In this document: piece after piece, positions 1-10,170 of the stretch
How the letters are laid out: every line of letters starts with the position of its first letter
How positions within the stretch are numbered: the first letter of the stretch is position 1
Position numbers and translations under genes: made by a program
Assembly (NCBI RefSeq): GCF_028009165.1
Contig: NC_079244.1
Span: 558,001 to 622,000, forward strand
Direction: 5' to 3'
Length of the DNA: 64,000 nt
DNA from: Akanthomyces muscarius
Lineage: Eukaryota > Ascomycota > Sordariomycetes > Hypocreales > Cordycipitaceae
Notes under the pieces: model-generated
What the model saw: the letters and a program-made list of their open reading frames with translations, nothing else
Databases searched by the model: none
What the model was told of the DNA's origin: nothing

Positions 1-1
1 C

Positions 2-707
2 CACTTCGTCGCCAAGTACGCCCACATCCACGTCGCCAACATCAGCGTCGTCACCAAGCGCTGGGTGCGTATGAACGTCGACGGCAAGCCGCACCCGCAC
101 AGCTTCGTCAAGGAGGGCGAGGAGAAGCGCAACGTCGCCGCGCGCGTGTCCCGCCGCGACGGCATCGCCATCAACAGCGGCATCTCCGACCTCACCGTCC
201 TCAAGAGCACCGGATCCGCCTTCCACGGCTTCCTCCGCGACGACTTCACCACCCTGCCCGAGACGTGGGACCGCATCATGTCCACCGACGTCGACGCCAG
301 CTGGGACTGGGCCGTCTTCCCCGACCTCGCCGCCGTCAAGGCCGCCGTGCCCAAGTTTGACCGCGCCCACGAGGCCGCGCGCAACATTACCTTTAAGTGG
401 TTCGCCGAGGACAACAGCGCCAGCGTCCAGGCGACCATGTACAAAATGTCCGAGGACATTCTCAAGGCCGTCCCCGAGGTCAGCAAGGTGTACTACTCGC
501 TGCCCAACAAGCACTACTTTGAGCTTGGTATGTTTGATTCCGAGATGCCTCCTGAGAGTTGCAAAAGCTAACATGGAAATAGACTTGAGCTGGCACAAGG
601 GTATCAAGAACACTGGCAAGGATGCCGAAGTCTACGTCCCCCAGAGCAACCCCAACGGTCTCATCAAGGTCGAGGTCTCTCGCGATGGCCCTTCGTCCAA
701 GCTGTAA
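2..707 (+). CDS. uaZ: Urate oxidase (uricase), 5'-truncated by window edge
   Basis: Peroxisomal uricase, which oxidises urate to 5-hydroxyisourate in purine catabolism. Exons are 2-527 and 583-707; the 55-nt intron (528-582) splits the Asp codon of HYFE-LDLSWH. The visible 216 residues are roughly the last two thirds of a family of about 300 aa. Family signatures seen are DGKPHPHSF, LTVLKST, GFLRDDFTTLPETWDR, STDVDA, AEDNSASVQATMYKM, SLPNKHYFE and NPNGLIKVEVSR. The protein ends in Ser-Lys-Leu, a classical PTS1 peroxisomal signal. The N-terminal part, with the Lys-Thr catalytic dyad, lies upstream of the window. It faces MRPL23 tail to tail. The family assignment is very secure; the symbol follows Aspergillus usage. 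Confidence 0.96.
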
Positions 708-1084
708 ATTAGAACATGCGCGTGAGATGACTGTGTGGTGTTTTGTTCTTGTTTTAATCGCACTTGGCATTTGCGCTTCCCTGCGCCAGCGTTCGCGACT
801 GGATATCGCATACTTGATACAAATTTAAGACTGTTCTCTCTCTAATAACCGACTTTTCATTGTCATGTAATGAGTGTGAATTGACTAGCATCGGCCTTAT
901 CCAGCGTAGTAGCCATCTCATTCCGCCTTAAATATGCGAGGCACTCCCAAGGATCATGTTCAAAACAACACCAGCGCTTATATATATATATGTTATACAA
1001 ATGGTACATGATACAACAGGTTTCTCGAGCCTGAAATGTAAGCCCCGGCTGCTATGCAACTCCATACCTCCCACACTCAACCCC
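708..1084. other. Intergenic, convergent 3' ends
   Basis: This 377-bp spacer holds the 3' UTRs of uricase (+) and MRPL23 (-). A TATATATATAT run lies near 978-990 and could serve in 3'-end formation. I see no gene here. Confidence 0.6.
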
Positions 1085-1831
1085 TCATAATCTCTCCTTG
1101 TCCGTCTCGCGTATGCTCTCCACCACGGCCTCCCAGCCGCGCTCCCCGACGGGCACGCCGCCAAAGCGCACCAGGTTCTCCCTGTACGGGTGAGCGTCGC
1201 CCTCGAACGCCTTGAGGCGGGCGAGGCGCTTGTCGCGGAGCCTGTTCTTGGGCAGCATGCCGCTGACGGCCTTGCGCAGGACCTCGCTGCCGCCGTGCTT
1301 CTCCATGAGCACGTCCATGGTGACGGCGCGCAGGCTGCCCGGGCGCGTGTTGTGGCGGTAGTACGTCTTGCGCCACTTCTTGTTGCCCGTCGTGTACAGC
1401 GCCGCGCAGTTGGTCACCACGACGTAGTCGCCGCAGTCGGTCGACGGGTCAAACGTCGGCTTGTGCTTGCCCATGAGCAGCACGGCGATGCGCGAGGCCA
1501 GACGGCCGAGCGAGGGCGGCGTGATGTCGTCGGCCGGGGGGGCGGTCGCACCCGCGGGCGGGTTGGCCGGCTTCGTCGTTGTGGTTAGGGGTGTGGTTGG
1601 GGCGGTGCCCGTGGCGGCAGCGGCAGCGACAGCGGCGACGGCCTTCTTTGTGGTGAGCCCGGCATGAGGGGCTTTGGCCGATACGTGATGCCATACTCGA
1701 GAGTAGGCTAGTCGGGACTATTGAAGTGGCAGTTAGTTTTTCATTCATTTTCTTTGTATTGAATGCGTCGAGCAAGGGTCGGGCTGGCGACAGCAAGGGG
1801 ACGAACTTACCATGCCGATTGTTTGTGACAT
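1085..1831 (-). CDS. MRPL23: Mitochondrial large-subunit ribosomal protein uL13m
   Basis: Mitochondrial 54S ribosomal protein of the L13 family (MRPL23 in yeast). Exon 1 is 1831-1811 (MSQTIGM); intron 1810-1718 has a GTAAGT donor; exon 2 is 1717-1085, giving 217 aa. The first residues after the join, SRLAYSRVWHHVSAK, begin the conserved N-terminus. Then comes an Ala/Thr/Pro-rich linker (about residues 30-65), followed by the L13 core: SLGRLASRIA, LLMGKHKP, CGDYVVVTN, KKWRKTYYRHNTRPG and SGMLPKNRLRDKRLARLK. The start was chosen because only this ATG splices in phase to the conserved exon. It is divergent from CCS1, and the intervening promoter region carries a dead transposon. Confidence 0.95.
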
Positions 1832-2245
1832 GGTGCTGGACTTGGCCTCGATAAGAGGTCAATTCTGGCAATGCCTGTTATACACCAACAAAAGTTCAAC
1901 CCCAAGACAGATTTGAGAGCCTTGCGTCTGTCGTAATGCCTCCGAATCGCTGGGTCGTTGAGATATCGTCGATGCTCACGAGCTTCGAAAGTTTGGCGTA
2001 TGCCCCCGTCTCTGCGAAAAAAATTGGCTGACTAACCCGGCGCGCCGTGCAAGTCACCTGATGCACCTGAAGAGATGGCCATTGGAGTGGCAGCTCTGGG
2101 GGATTCAGCGGGTGGGGGCCAGAGTTTTAGCAGCTTACAGCGACTCCATTTCGCTAACTGGCACGGCCAACAGCGCTGTAAAATAGGACAGCGACAGTGC
2201 TCGGCCTCCGAATTGCAGGGCAGAGAGGGGCACCAATTATTAAGG
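1832..2245. promoter_or_regulatory. MRPL23-side upstream region
   Basis: This is the remaining left part of the shared MRPL23/CCS1 promoter region. Base composition is ordinary here and changes sharply to AT-rich at the transposon boundary at 2246. I recognise no binding sites. Confidence 0.5.
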
Positions 2246-2273
2246 TACAGTCGGTCGACAAAAGTTCCGCTCG
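2246..2273 (+). repeat. Left terminal inverted repeat of the Tc1/mariner element
   Basis: It begins TACAGT and ends ACAAAAGTTCCGCTCG. It matches the right end in inverse orientation at 25 of 28 positions. Confidence 0.9.
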
Positions 2274-2302
2274 GTCCGCTTTTTTGAGAGGTCACGCCAG
2301 AC

Positions 2303-2397
2303 AGCACACAATTTACACCACATCATAACTTGGTCAATATAGGTCTAAATTAATTAAAAAATTAGTTATAGGTTCTTATTTACATAAATTGTGTGCT
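2303..2397. repeat. 13-bp inverted repeat inside the transposon left end
   Basis: AGCACACAATTTA at 2303-2315 is perfectly complementary to 2385-2397, with an AT-rich loop of about 69 nt. It lies between the left TIR and the transposase stop. It may be a subterminal repeat of the element or an AT-rich chance hairpin. Confidence 0.6.
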
Positions 2398-2419
2398 ATT
2401 AAAATTAATACTTTGTATA

Positions 2420-3560
2420 CTAACCCTTAGCGTCGATAACAGCTTGAAGGCGCCGGACTATCGACGTAGCGAGCTTTTCTAATAGCTCGTCTTTAAACTC
2501 CTCCCACGCCTCCTCTGATGCTCTAATTAATCTTTCTATAGTATAAGCGTTTGAAGGCATCTCTGCTAATGCTGGATCTTTTTTTAAAATCTGTTCTTTA
2601 AGTAGTTTCTATAGATTTTCGATCGGGTTAAGATTAGGCGAGTATGGCGGCTAATCTACTAAGTTGATCCTATATACTCCTGCCCACTTACGCAGCTAAT
2701 TTTTGACTATTCGAGCTGTGTGAGTTAGAGTATTATCTTGAATGAAGAAATAACTAGGTTCTATAATTGTAGGCAAATTTTCTTATAGACAGGCGAGTAT
2801 TTGGCGGCTGGTAACGCCGCCTCGCTTCGAGTTAGGGTCGCCGGGAAGGGCCACTAAGTTTGTCCGCCTTCCGTAGGCAAATCTAGCCTAAAACATTTGA
2901 GAATGACGAGTTAGCTTATTTCGAGGCTAGATATTCTTCTTGTCTTTTTTATTAGTCTATACGACGTTAGGTTGTGGAGTTATTATGTGTTAAAGTTCGT
3001 ACTATTTTATAGAACACCTACTCTCTCTGAGCCCTATTACTGCGCGTGATTGTGGTCTTGTCTGAGAAGATCTAGCGATCCTAAACTCTGGGTTCTTGAT
3101 TAATGTATCTTAGAGTAAATCTTAGTCGTTTTAACGTGATTATTTCGCTTATTTTAGGGCGTATAATGGTGAGTGTGTGTATAATACCCTGCTTTTTGAG
3201 CCACCTTATAAGAGTGGCTGTATAACACTAAAGACTAGCCTCCCGGAGTAAATTAGCATTCTTAATAAATGGATTATTAGCTACTATATGTAGTATAAGC
3301 CTTTTATCGTGCTCTGTAAATATGGTTAGGCGCCTAGAGCGCTTTATTGATGTTGCACTCTTTTAGACCTGATAGCGCTTTGCGATGCCTTAGATGCTGT
3401 TAACTGGAACTCCCTCCTTAGCCGCGATGATTGAAGGTTTAATACCCGTATTATACTTTATAATAATCCTTATCCGTTTATAAGGCGAATGGTGTTTTTT
3501 AATCTCGTTTTCCTCTATTGTGGAATAAGTTATCGCGGTTATAAAAAGGTGTGTTGATTG
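2420..3560 (-). pseudogene. Dead Tc1/mariner transposase
   Basis: One minus-strand frame keeps most of a DDE transposase. There is an N-terminal helix-turn-helix region (RIRIIIKYNTGIKPSIIAAK), a first catalytic Asp region (IFSDKTTI), a second (FIQDNTLTHTAR, near 2735), and the PPYSPNLNPIENL motif near 2600-2640. The third catalytic acidic residue of this motif (normally SPD) is Asn here. Many TAG/TAA stops interrupt the frame; several stand where Trp is expected (for example just after NPIENL at 2609-2611), as G-to-A changes would give. The C-terminus (RRLQAVIDAKG, stop at 2420) is clean. The start codon is not identifiable; 3560 is approximate. Confidence 0.88.
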
Positions 3561-3595
3561 TGGTATGACGTGTGGTACGGGGTCGCGTTAGGAAT

Positions 3596-3623
3596 CGAGC
3601 GGAACTTTTGTAGCCCCACTGTA
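3596..3623 (-). repeat. Right terminal inverted repeat of the Tc1/mariner element
   Basis: Read on the minus strand it begins TACAGT and ends ACAAAAGTTCCGCTCG. It differs from the left end only at TIR positions 7, 10 and 12. Confidence 0.9.
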
Positions 3624-3740
3624 CTGGTACTGCCTAGTTATTCCACCGTCCGATTGGCAAAACGACGACGTCAAGCTTCGGATTTCAAAGCAGAGGTCCC
3701 GCCATCGACTCATGCGCACAACGACATATTAAAAAGTGTC

Positions 3741-5090
3741 ATGCTCAGGTCTACAACCTCCAAGACCTTGGCTGCTTCTACTGCTTGCCTCCTCGCTGGT
3801 TATTCTATATATCGCTACAACAGACGCCATACAGCACACTCATCTACTATTGGTGAGACGCCTGTCAGTAAGTGTTTCCGCCGTGGCATAGAACAAACGT
3901 CTCATGTACGGAACTGACGGCAAGGCACAGAAACCCCCAGCAAAATGACTGTAAACCACACTTTTCAGGTAAGCATCTTCCACAAATATTTTTTCATCTC
4001 TTCTTTTCCCTCGAAACGACTGCGAGATGCGTCTTCTGTTTCTCATCCTGCACTGCCTCGGTTGCAACTTTGTGAACTGATGAAACGCCGCCGCCATCTC
4101 AGACCCTCTTTGCCGTGCCGCTGTCCTGCGACGTCTGTGTCAAGTCGGTTTCGGACGCGCTCTACAGCCTGGGCGGCATCACCAAAGTCGAGGGCGACCT
4201 CGAGAACCAACTAATCGCCGTCGAGGGTTCCGGTACGTTTCACCTAGGCCAACACACACATACACACACACACACACACACACCCAAGTATCGGCCAGTG
4301 TCGGCCAGGTTTTCCGACCACTACACACCCGTCGCATAACTGACACCCTTTGCTTTTACTCACAGCGGCCCCGTCCAAGATTGTGGAAGCCATCCAAGAT
4401 ACCGGAAGAGATGCCATCCTGCGAGGCTCCGGATCCTCAAACAGTACGTTGCAGTCTCCCCGCCCCTTCCATCTCAGCAGCCTCGCATCCGCATCCGCGG
4501 CATGAGAGTGGGAACCGACGGCAGGAAATCTCATTAGCATGCTAACATTGGCAATGTGCACAGGCGCTGCCGTCTCTATCCTAGAGAGCTTTGCCGAGTC
4601 GGTCCAGCAGGAGAGTGATGAGGACCCTAGCCGCGAGGTCCGCGGCCTGGCACGCATGGTCGAGGTCGGCTCTGGTAGGACCCTGGTCGACCTGACGGTT
4701 CGAGGCGTCTCACCAGGCACATACCGCGCCACCATTCGCCAGTATGGCGATCTCAAGCATGGCGCTGCATCGACCGGCCCCGTGTGGAAGCAGCAGCAGG
4801 AGGAGGAAAGCCAGCCCAAGGGCCTCCTGGGGATCGTCGAGGTGGGCAAGGACGGCCGCGGTTCCGTCTTTGTGGACCGCGACTTTTACATCTGGGAGGT
4901 CATTGGCCACGCCATGGTCCTGACGAAGCAGCAAGACGACGGGCCGCAGCTGAAGAACGATGCCGACACGGTCGTCGGTGTCATTGCCAGGAGCTCGGGC
5001 ATGTGGGACAATGACAAGACGGTGTGCTCGTGCACGGGAAAGACGCTGTGGGAGGAGCGCAAGGATGAGGTGGCCAAGGGCATGCTGTAG
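3741..5090 (+). CDS. CCS1: Copper chaperone for Cu/Zn superoxide dismutase
   Basis: Delivers Cu(I) to Cu/Zn-SOD and forms its disulfide. Exons are 3741-3867, 3931-3968, 4103-4232, 4366-4443 and 4564-5090 (299 aa), all phase-consistent. Domain I is the HMA-like fold with the Cys pair in PLSCDVC and LGGITKVEGDLENQLIAVEG. Domain II resembles SOD (LVDLTVRGVSPGTYRATI, HAMVLTKQ, VVGVIARSSG) but lacks the catalytic metal site. Domain III has the CxC motif in TVCSCTGKTLWEE. The conserved family start is the Met of MTVNHTFQ at 3945 (252 aa). An in-frame upstream ATG at 3741 adds a basic, hydrophobic leader, MLRSTTSKTLAASTACLLAG, that looks like a mitochondrial signal. The choice of start is inference. 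Confidence 0.93.
4252..4284 (+). repeat. CA dinucleotide microsatellite
   Basis: An (AC)n tract with one T interruption lies inside CCS1 intron 3 (4233-4365). It is likely length-variable. Confidence 0.9.
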
Positions 5091-8000
5091 GGAGCTAAAT
5101 GTTGGATGTAGAGTAGGGTTGCATATCACGGCGTTGGGGGGACGGGATCGAGTAAAGCGTTGAACGAGTGAACGAGATTGATGAAATGACAGAGACATGA
5201 CGAAACTTTTTCGGACGATCGGACTGCTGGTTATGGGACCGATTCCAATCTAAAGAGGCAGCAAATTTTTTTGGCCGATCCCAGATTTGAAACTCATTCG
5301 TCTGACCTTCTTTTTCTTTTTTTTTTCTTTTTGGTTTCTTTTTTATTCTTTTTGATGCCAACGACTCGAGCTGTAACCAGCGACGGAACAACGAAGCCCA
5401 CATTGTAACAGGTTCGCCACCATTTTCATGCGCACTCAAGAACCGCCACAGCCAAGAGGCCAACCGTCGTTCACGAAAGGAAAGAACCTGGGCTGCAGAA
5501 GAGCTTTGCCGCAACAGCTCACGATCCGATCACCGAGCTCTCTGAGGCCGCAAAGGCACCTATGAACACCCTGCGTGACTCAGGCTCAATGGCATCGTCG
5601 ATGCTGGATGACGCATTGGTTCGCCTTTGCGCACCCCGCCCCTATTATTTGCTTTGTCTTTGGGGAAAGATTCTTTGGAGATTTGAGGGATGGCTGCTAC
5701 TATGCCGGTTCAATACAGCCACCTGTACTCGATTGTGAGCCACAGGCTACAACGAACGAGGCATCAGAGAAACAAGGACGAAACGTCAACCTCGACCAAG
5801 TGTAGCTTGTGCTATCTAGTACAATAAACGCTAGAATTTTACCCCTTCCACATGAGGAAAGACATAGGATATGTAAGCTCCGCCATAACTTGCCGTTGTC
5901 TGTGAGCTTTGCCGAGTCCCTCGACACTCTCTGCCCAGGAAGGCGACTCCGATCACTTACGCAATTTGAGAAGAGCGAAGCCTTTCCTGGCACGATGAAA
6001 ACCACTCCACAATCCATCCATAGATGCCGTAAAGCTTAAATAGCTCTATCACAATGCGCTTTTCATAGCGGAAACTAATGATGGTGATGAGTGGGCTGTA
6101 CTGTCATGATCTACTACATTGCGTTACACTTGCTGGCAGCCGTAGCGTCATGGATGTACCAAACTCGGTACTGTCGTAGGATGACTCAATGAACCAACCT
6201 GTCTAAAAACATAAAACTCTGATAATATGATCAACGCACATTAGCGCTTGCACAAGGAGTGTGCAAGGTCCGCATGAGTGACACCCTTTGCGCAGTTCCG
6301 GCGGCGTCAAATGCGACGGGCTGAGACAAGGACGAACATTTCGGTTCCAGAATGCGCGCAGCCTTGCGCCGCAGGTACGGTTTGCACAACACCAAGCTCG
6401 CGAGACTTGCTCATTTCTACAAGCCGGCGTGGTACTGCATCTCGGCACATGTCTCGTAGGCCGGGTTCATGCTCGCCGTTCGTGCCACGTGCCACGGAAG
6501 CGTCTACTGACACACAAATCGTTATGGCCAGAGACAAACAAGAAGAAAATTTCTCTTTGTATTTGACTCGGGCACTAAATTCCTGGTCCGAGCCTTGGAT
6601 GCTGAGCCAAAAGCCTCAAAGATAGCGCCATGTCACCGCCTTGGCTCGGCGCGTAACTCCAAGCGGTCACTGGATGCCACAACGACAAGCGGCCCTCTTT
6701 CTGCGGCCAATTCTCTTCGAAATCTATTTTCGTAAAGAAACAATACGGTGTGACAAAACGATGCGCTCTGCCTAAGTGCCCCATCACATGGCCAGAATTT
6801 GTGTGATGAAGCCACAACTGGCGGTTGAGGAGAAGGCCGGAGCGGGCCAAGACGGTGAACAGTGTTTCTATGTTTAGCCTGGGGAGCGGCGTCATTAACT
6901 AGCCGTCAGCATTCCTTCCATCTGGTAGGTAGCATTCGAAGTATTGGTATAAAAATAGAGGTGAAAGCTGCAGCATGCTGCTGGGGTTTGAGTTGATGGA
7001 TTGCCGTACTGTAAGCATGCGGAGCAGCTGCAGGGCTTTGGCTGGCCCTGATGTAATTGTGCATGTACTTGTATACTCAATGTTGGAACTGTGTAGTTGT
7101 AGGGAACAGAATTGTTGGCCAAAATCATGATTAACTCCCTGGCAGCAGAGCGCAGTTTCCCTTCTAGATGCAAGAAAGAAACAGCCTGCATTCATAGATT
7201 AATTATTTGTAGCTGTAAACGAGACGGCAACTAGGCTGGAGGTGGTGTGAAGGCCGGGCCAGGGTTCGTAGATGTTACAGGGGTTAAAGTTGGGCGCTTG
7301 CGCTGGGCCAATGGGGGGCCAGAACTGCATGTTCCTGTAACCTCCTGCGTCCCAAGATAGCAGCACGCTAACGGTATTGAATGCTAGAACGTGGCAGATG
7401 CATCCCCCAGCAGCCGTGGCGTTTTGGGCCATCATCTTTGACAGCGGCCGTCGGTTTCTTAGGTTTCACAGGGACCATGTGTGGTACCTGAAGCTATATA
7501 AGCGCCTGACGAAGAGCGGCCTGGTTGCTGCAAGGACAGGCTCAGCAGAGGATGAATATTTTCGAGATTCGAGGATCTTCAGCGGATATGGCCTGAGATG
7601 AAAAGTCCACTGCATACCGTCTTTTCCGGCGTGGAATTAACTGATGTCATCTAGTTCAAACCGGCGCCAAGCGGTATACCCGGAGCGGTACAAGATATTC
7701 ACGAAGCAGGGATGACCGGCCATCTGGTCAGGAGCGGGGATGGAAGCAGCTGGGAGCAGACAAGACATGGAGGCCCTGGCTCGTCTGTGGATCGTGCATA
7801 CAAGTCCCCAGGTAGGTTCGGCTCTTGCGATACTAGTTAGTCGGTCAGTCTTTTCCAACGCCCAATCGGACCACTCGACTGGTCGGACCTGCATCGGCCT
7901 GCAGAAATGGCCTTATCATTGTTCGTCAATGGCGCTGTTGATGCTATTCTTAAACTCTGAGCTGAGGCTTGTCACCTTGCACCATGCTATGATGGCTTGG

Positions 8001-10170
8001 CAGGTGTTGGCAGTTCTGGCAAAAGCGACGGAACTAGGCTTGAGTAGCGGGCTCGAGTAGCGGCTTCTGTGTCTGGAACCGAGACGCCTCGTGGCTTCAA
8101 GCGACGAGCACCCGGAATCGTAGCCATTGGCTTGTTGTGCAAGTACTCACTACTGTGCTAGCCGCAGGCAAAAAGCACCAAGGGCAAGCCACGGCGCGGT
8201 CCTGTCATAAGTAGCCTGCGACAGACGTTTCCGCATCCATCATCATCCAACACGCCCAGCGTCTGTAAGCCGTGTGGTACATGTCAGGACCGTGGAGCCG
8301 AGTCAGGCAAAAGGCCAGCCCCTGTTCGCCTCCTTGGCAGACGAGGGTGTTGGTGTCGAGGATGGGATGCTGAAGTGGAGGCCATCTGGAGGTGGTTGTA
8401 GCAGACTAGGGCGGCTGCCCCTTTGGGTGGATTGAGCTAATGCAAGAAAGAGGTCCACGATGGACAGCTGTAGGCGTGAAGAATGAGACGGAGACGGGTG
8501 AGGTATTGGTAGAAGACGGAAGAGGGCAAATTCTGATGGTGGTGGTAGCAGTAATTAGTTAGGCAGGTAACTAGCAGGTAACCACCTCTGTACCGATTCC
8601 TGGCAACCCCACCCAACCTGGATGTCGGGTTTTGACTTTTGCCTTGGCCTCCGCAGCGGTAACTACCTGGTCTGACACGCATTGTCGCACGCAGTTTTGG
8701 AGTAACGTCTTGTAAGTATGAAGAGTCTAGCACGCCTGGCACAGGCCAAAAGAACACGGATTGCGTACAAGGTGCAATGTGCCGTATAGTTGGGCAGTGC
8801 TATTGCAGGCGGTAGACAAGTATACCCACCGGCAGGATGGCACCAGTATGCCGTCTTTTAATGCCCGCAAGCCATCTCATGCAGGCCCATTGCTGATTTC
8901 ATCTACGGCACAAGCTTTCTTTTCCCATTTCGATTTTAACGGGCCCATTCCTTCTCATTTCTTCTCTTTCCAGCCTTCTGGGCCTCTTTCTGCAAGCCAC
9001 CTCGTCCGTCCCCTCACGCCCATTTTTTTTCCGGCTGACTACCGTTGCATTCGCTTTCTTGCATCCTCTAAGCAAACGCATCGCTGTCGACGGCCGGTCC
9101 AGACGACACGACGCCATCAAAAAAGAAGTGTGCTTGCCGACATCTTGGCTTGCCAATAGTGCCCACGCCGTCGTCATTTCCGTCATTCATTTCCCCGCTC
9201 GAGCTGGCTGAGCGGTCCTGTCTTTTCCGAAGCACGCACGCACGCAAGTTGACCACGAGGTTATCAACTCTAATAATTCCCGACCCCGGCTCTGGCAGCC
9301 TTTCCTTCTTTCTAGACAAAGCCATCGTTGAACCTGAGGCTACCACGTTGTTCATGTTTTGACGTGGAAGCAATCCCGACGACACGCTTCTCTCCAAACA
9401 CCAGACCATACGATCGCATTTACACGGCTCGAGCTGATAATATCTACCAAGATTTGGCACCGGCGCTATTTACACGCACCAGAGCCCAACGGGTTGCCAT
9501 TACCAGCTCAGCACCACAGCAGACTAGTCTAGTGCGCAGAGGCACCGTGACCCAGCTCTCGGACATTGCCATCGAAGCTGGCGGAAGAGAAGCAGCGGAG
9601 AAAGACGCCATATCGTGCCACACGCACCTCTGTGGTTATTCGAGCGCTAATTGGCCAGCGAGCTGAGGATTTCTCATTTCTTGGGAATTTCCCTGTTTGG
9701 CTTTGCTACTACATTTATCTCGGGCTCACTGGGTCCGTTGTCGACCCCTAACCTTGCCCTTGGTACGAGTGCCGGCATCGAGCATCCACTCAGTCCCGTC
9801 AGTGCTGCACCGCTGCAATACCACCACCCACGCACCAACGCACCACCACACACCACCGCATCACCGCCACTGGCCCGCTGTGCATCCACTAGCCACACGG
9901 CCCGCCCCCTCTGTGCCAAGCACCAAGTATTGGCTGCACGGCATCCCACTGGTGTCCGTCTGCTCACACTAATAAGCGCCCGACTTGCTGCTACCCCAGC
10001 CGCACCGCTGCATTGTCCTGCAGCATTCCCGGCTCTCCTCCCCTTCTACTCCTTCTTCTCTTTTTCTTTTCTCCGCCCTGGCCTTTGACTTTGCGATTTC
10101 GGACTCGCCTCTACATCGCAAGTCGTTTCTCCGTCAACTTGCGCAGTAGACACTGCGTTCGGCCATCATC
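5091..10170. other. 5-kb gene-free stretch upstream of noxR
   Basis: No ORF here resembles a known family, and none has convincing splice-linked extensions. It contains a poly-pyrimidine tract (about 5308-5352). A 78-codon minus-strand ORF (7435-7199) reads protein-like (FNTVSVLLSWDAGGYRNMQF) but has no recognised family and no clear start exon. Polypyrimidine-rich DNA at 8920-9060 and 10020-10080 probably belongs to the noxR promoter or leader. Part of the interval may encode non-coding RNA; I cannot show this. Confidence 0.5.

Larger units (their letters stand above)
2246..3623 (-). mobile_element. Tc1/mariner-family DNA transposon, RIP-degenerate
   Basis: An element of about 1378 bp bounded by 28-bp terminal inverted repeats (2246-2273 and 3596-3623, 25 of 28 matching) that begin TACAGT; the outer TA is the expected Tc1/mariner target. 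The interior is AT-rich and encodes, on the minus strand, a recognisable but ruined transposase ending at 2420. The length (1.3-1.4 kb) fits fungal Tc1 elements. It inserted in the divergent promoter of MRPL23 and CCS1. The change of Trp codons to TAG and the high TpA content are what RIP produces. It cannot be autonomous. Confidence 0.9.

Noticed and set aside
5460..5733. Open plus-strand frame reading …ITELSEAAKAPMNTLRDSGS
   Set aside because: Reads somewhat like coding sequence but has no start, no recognised domain and no continuation; could be chance or a decayed fragment.
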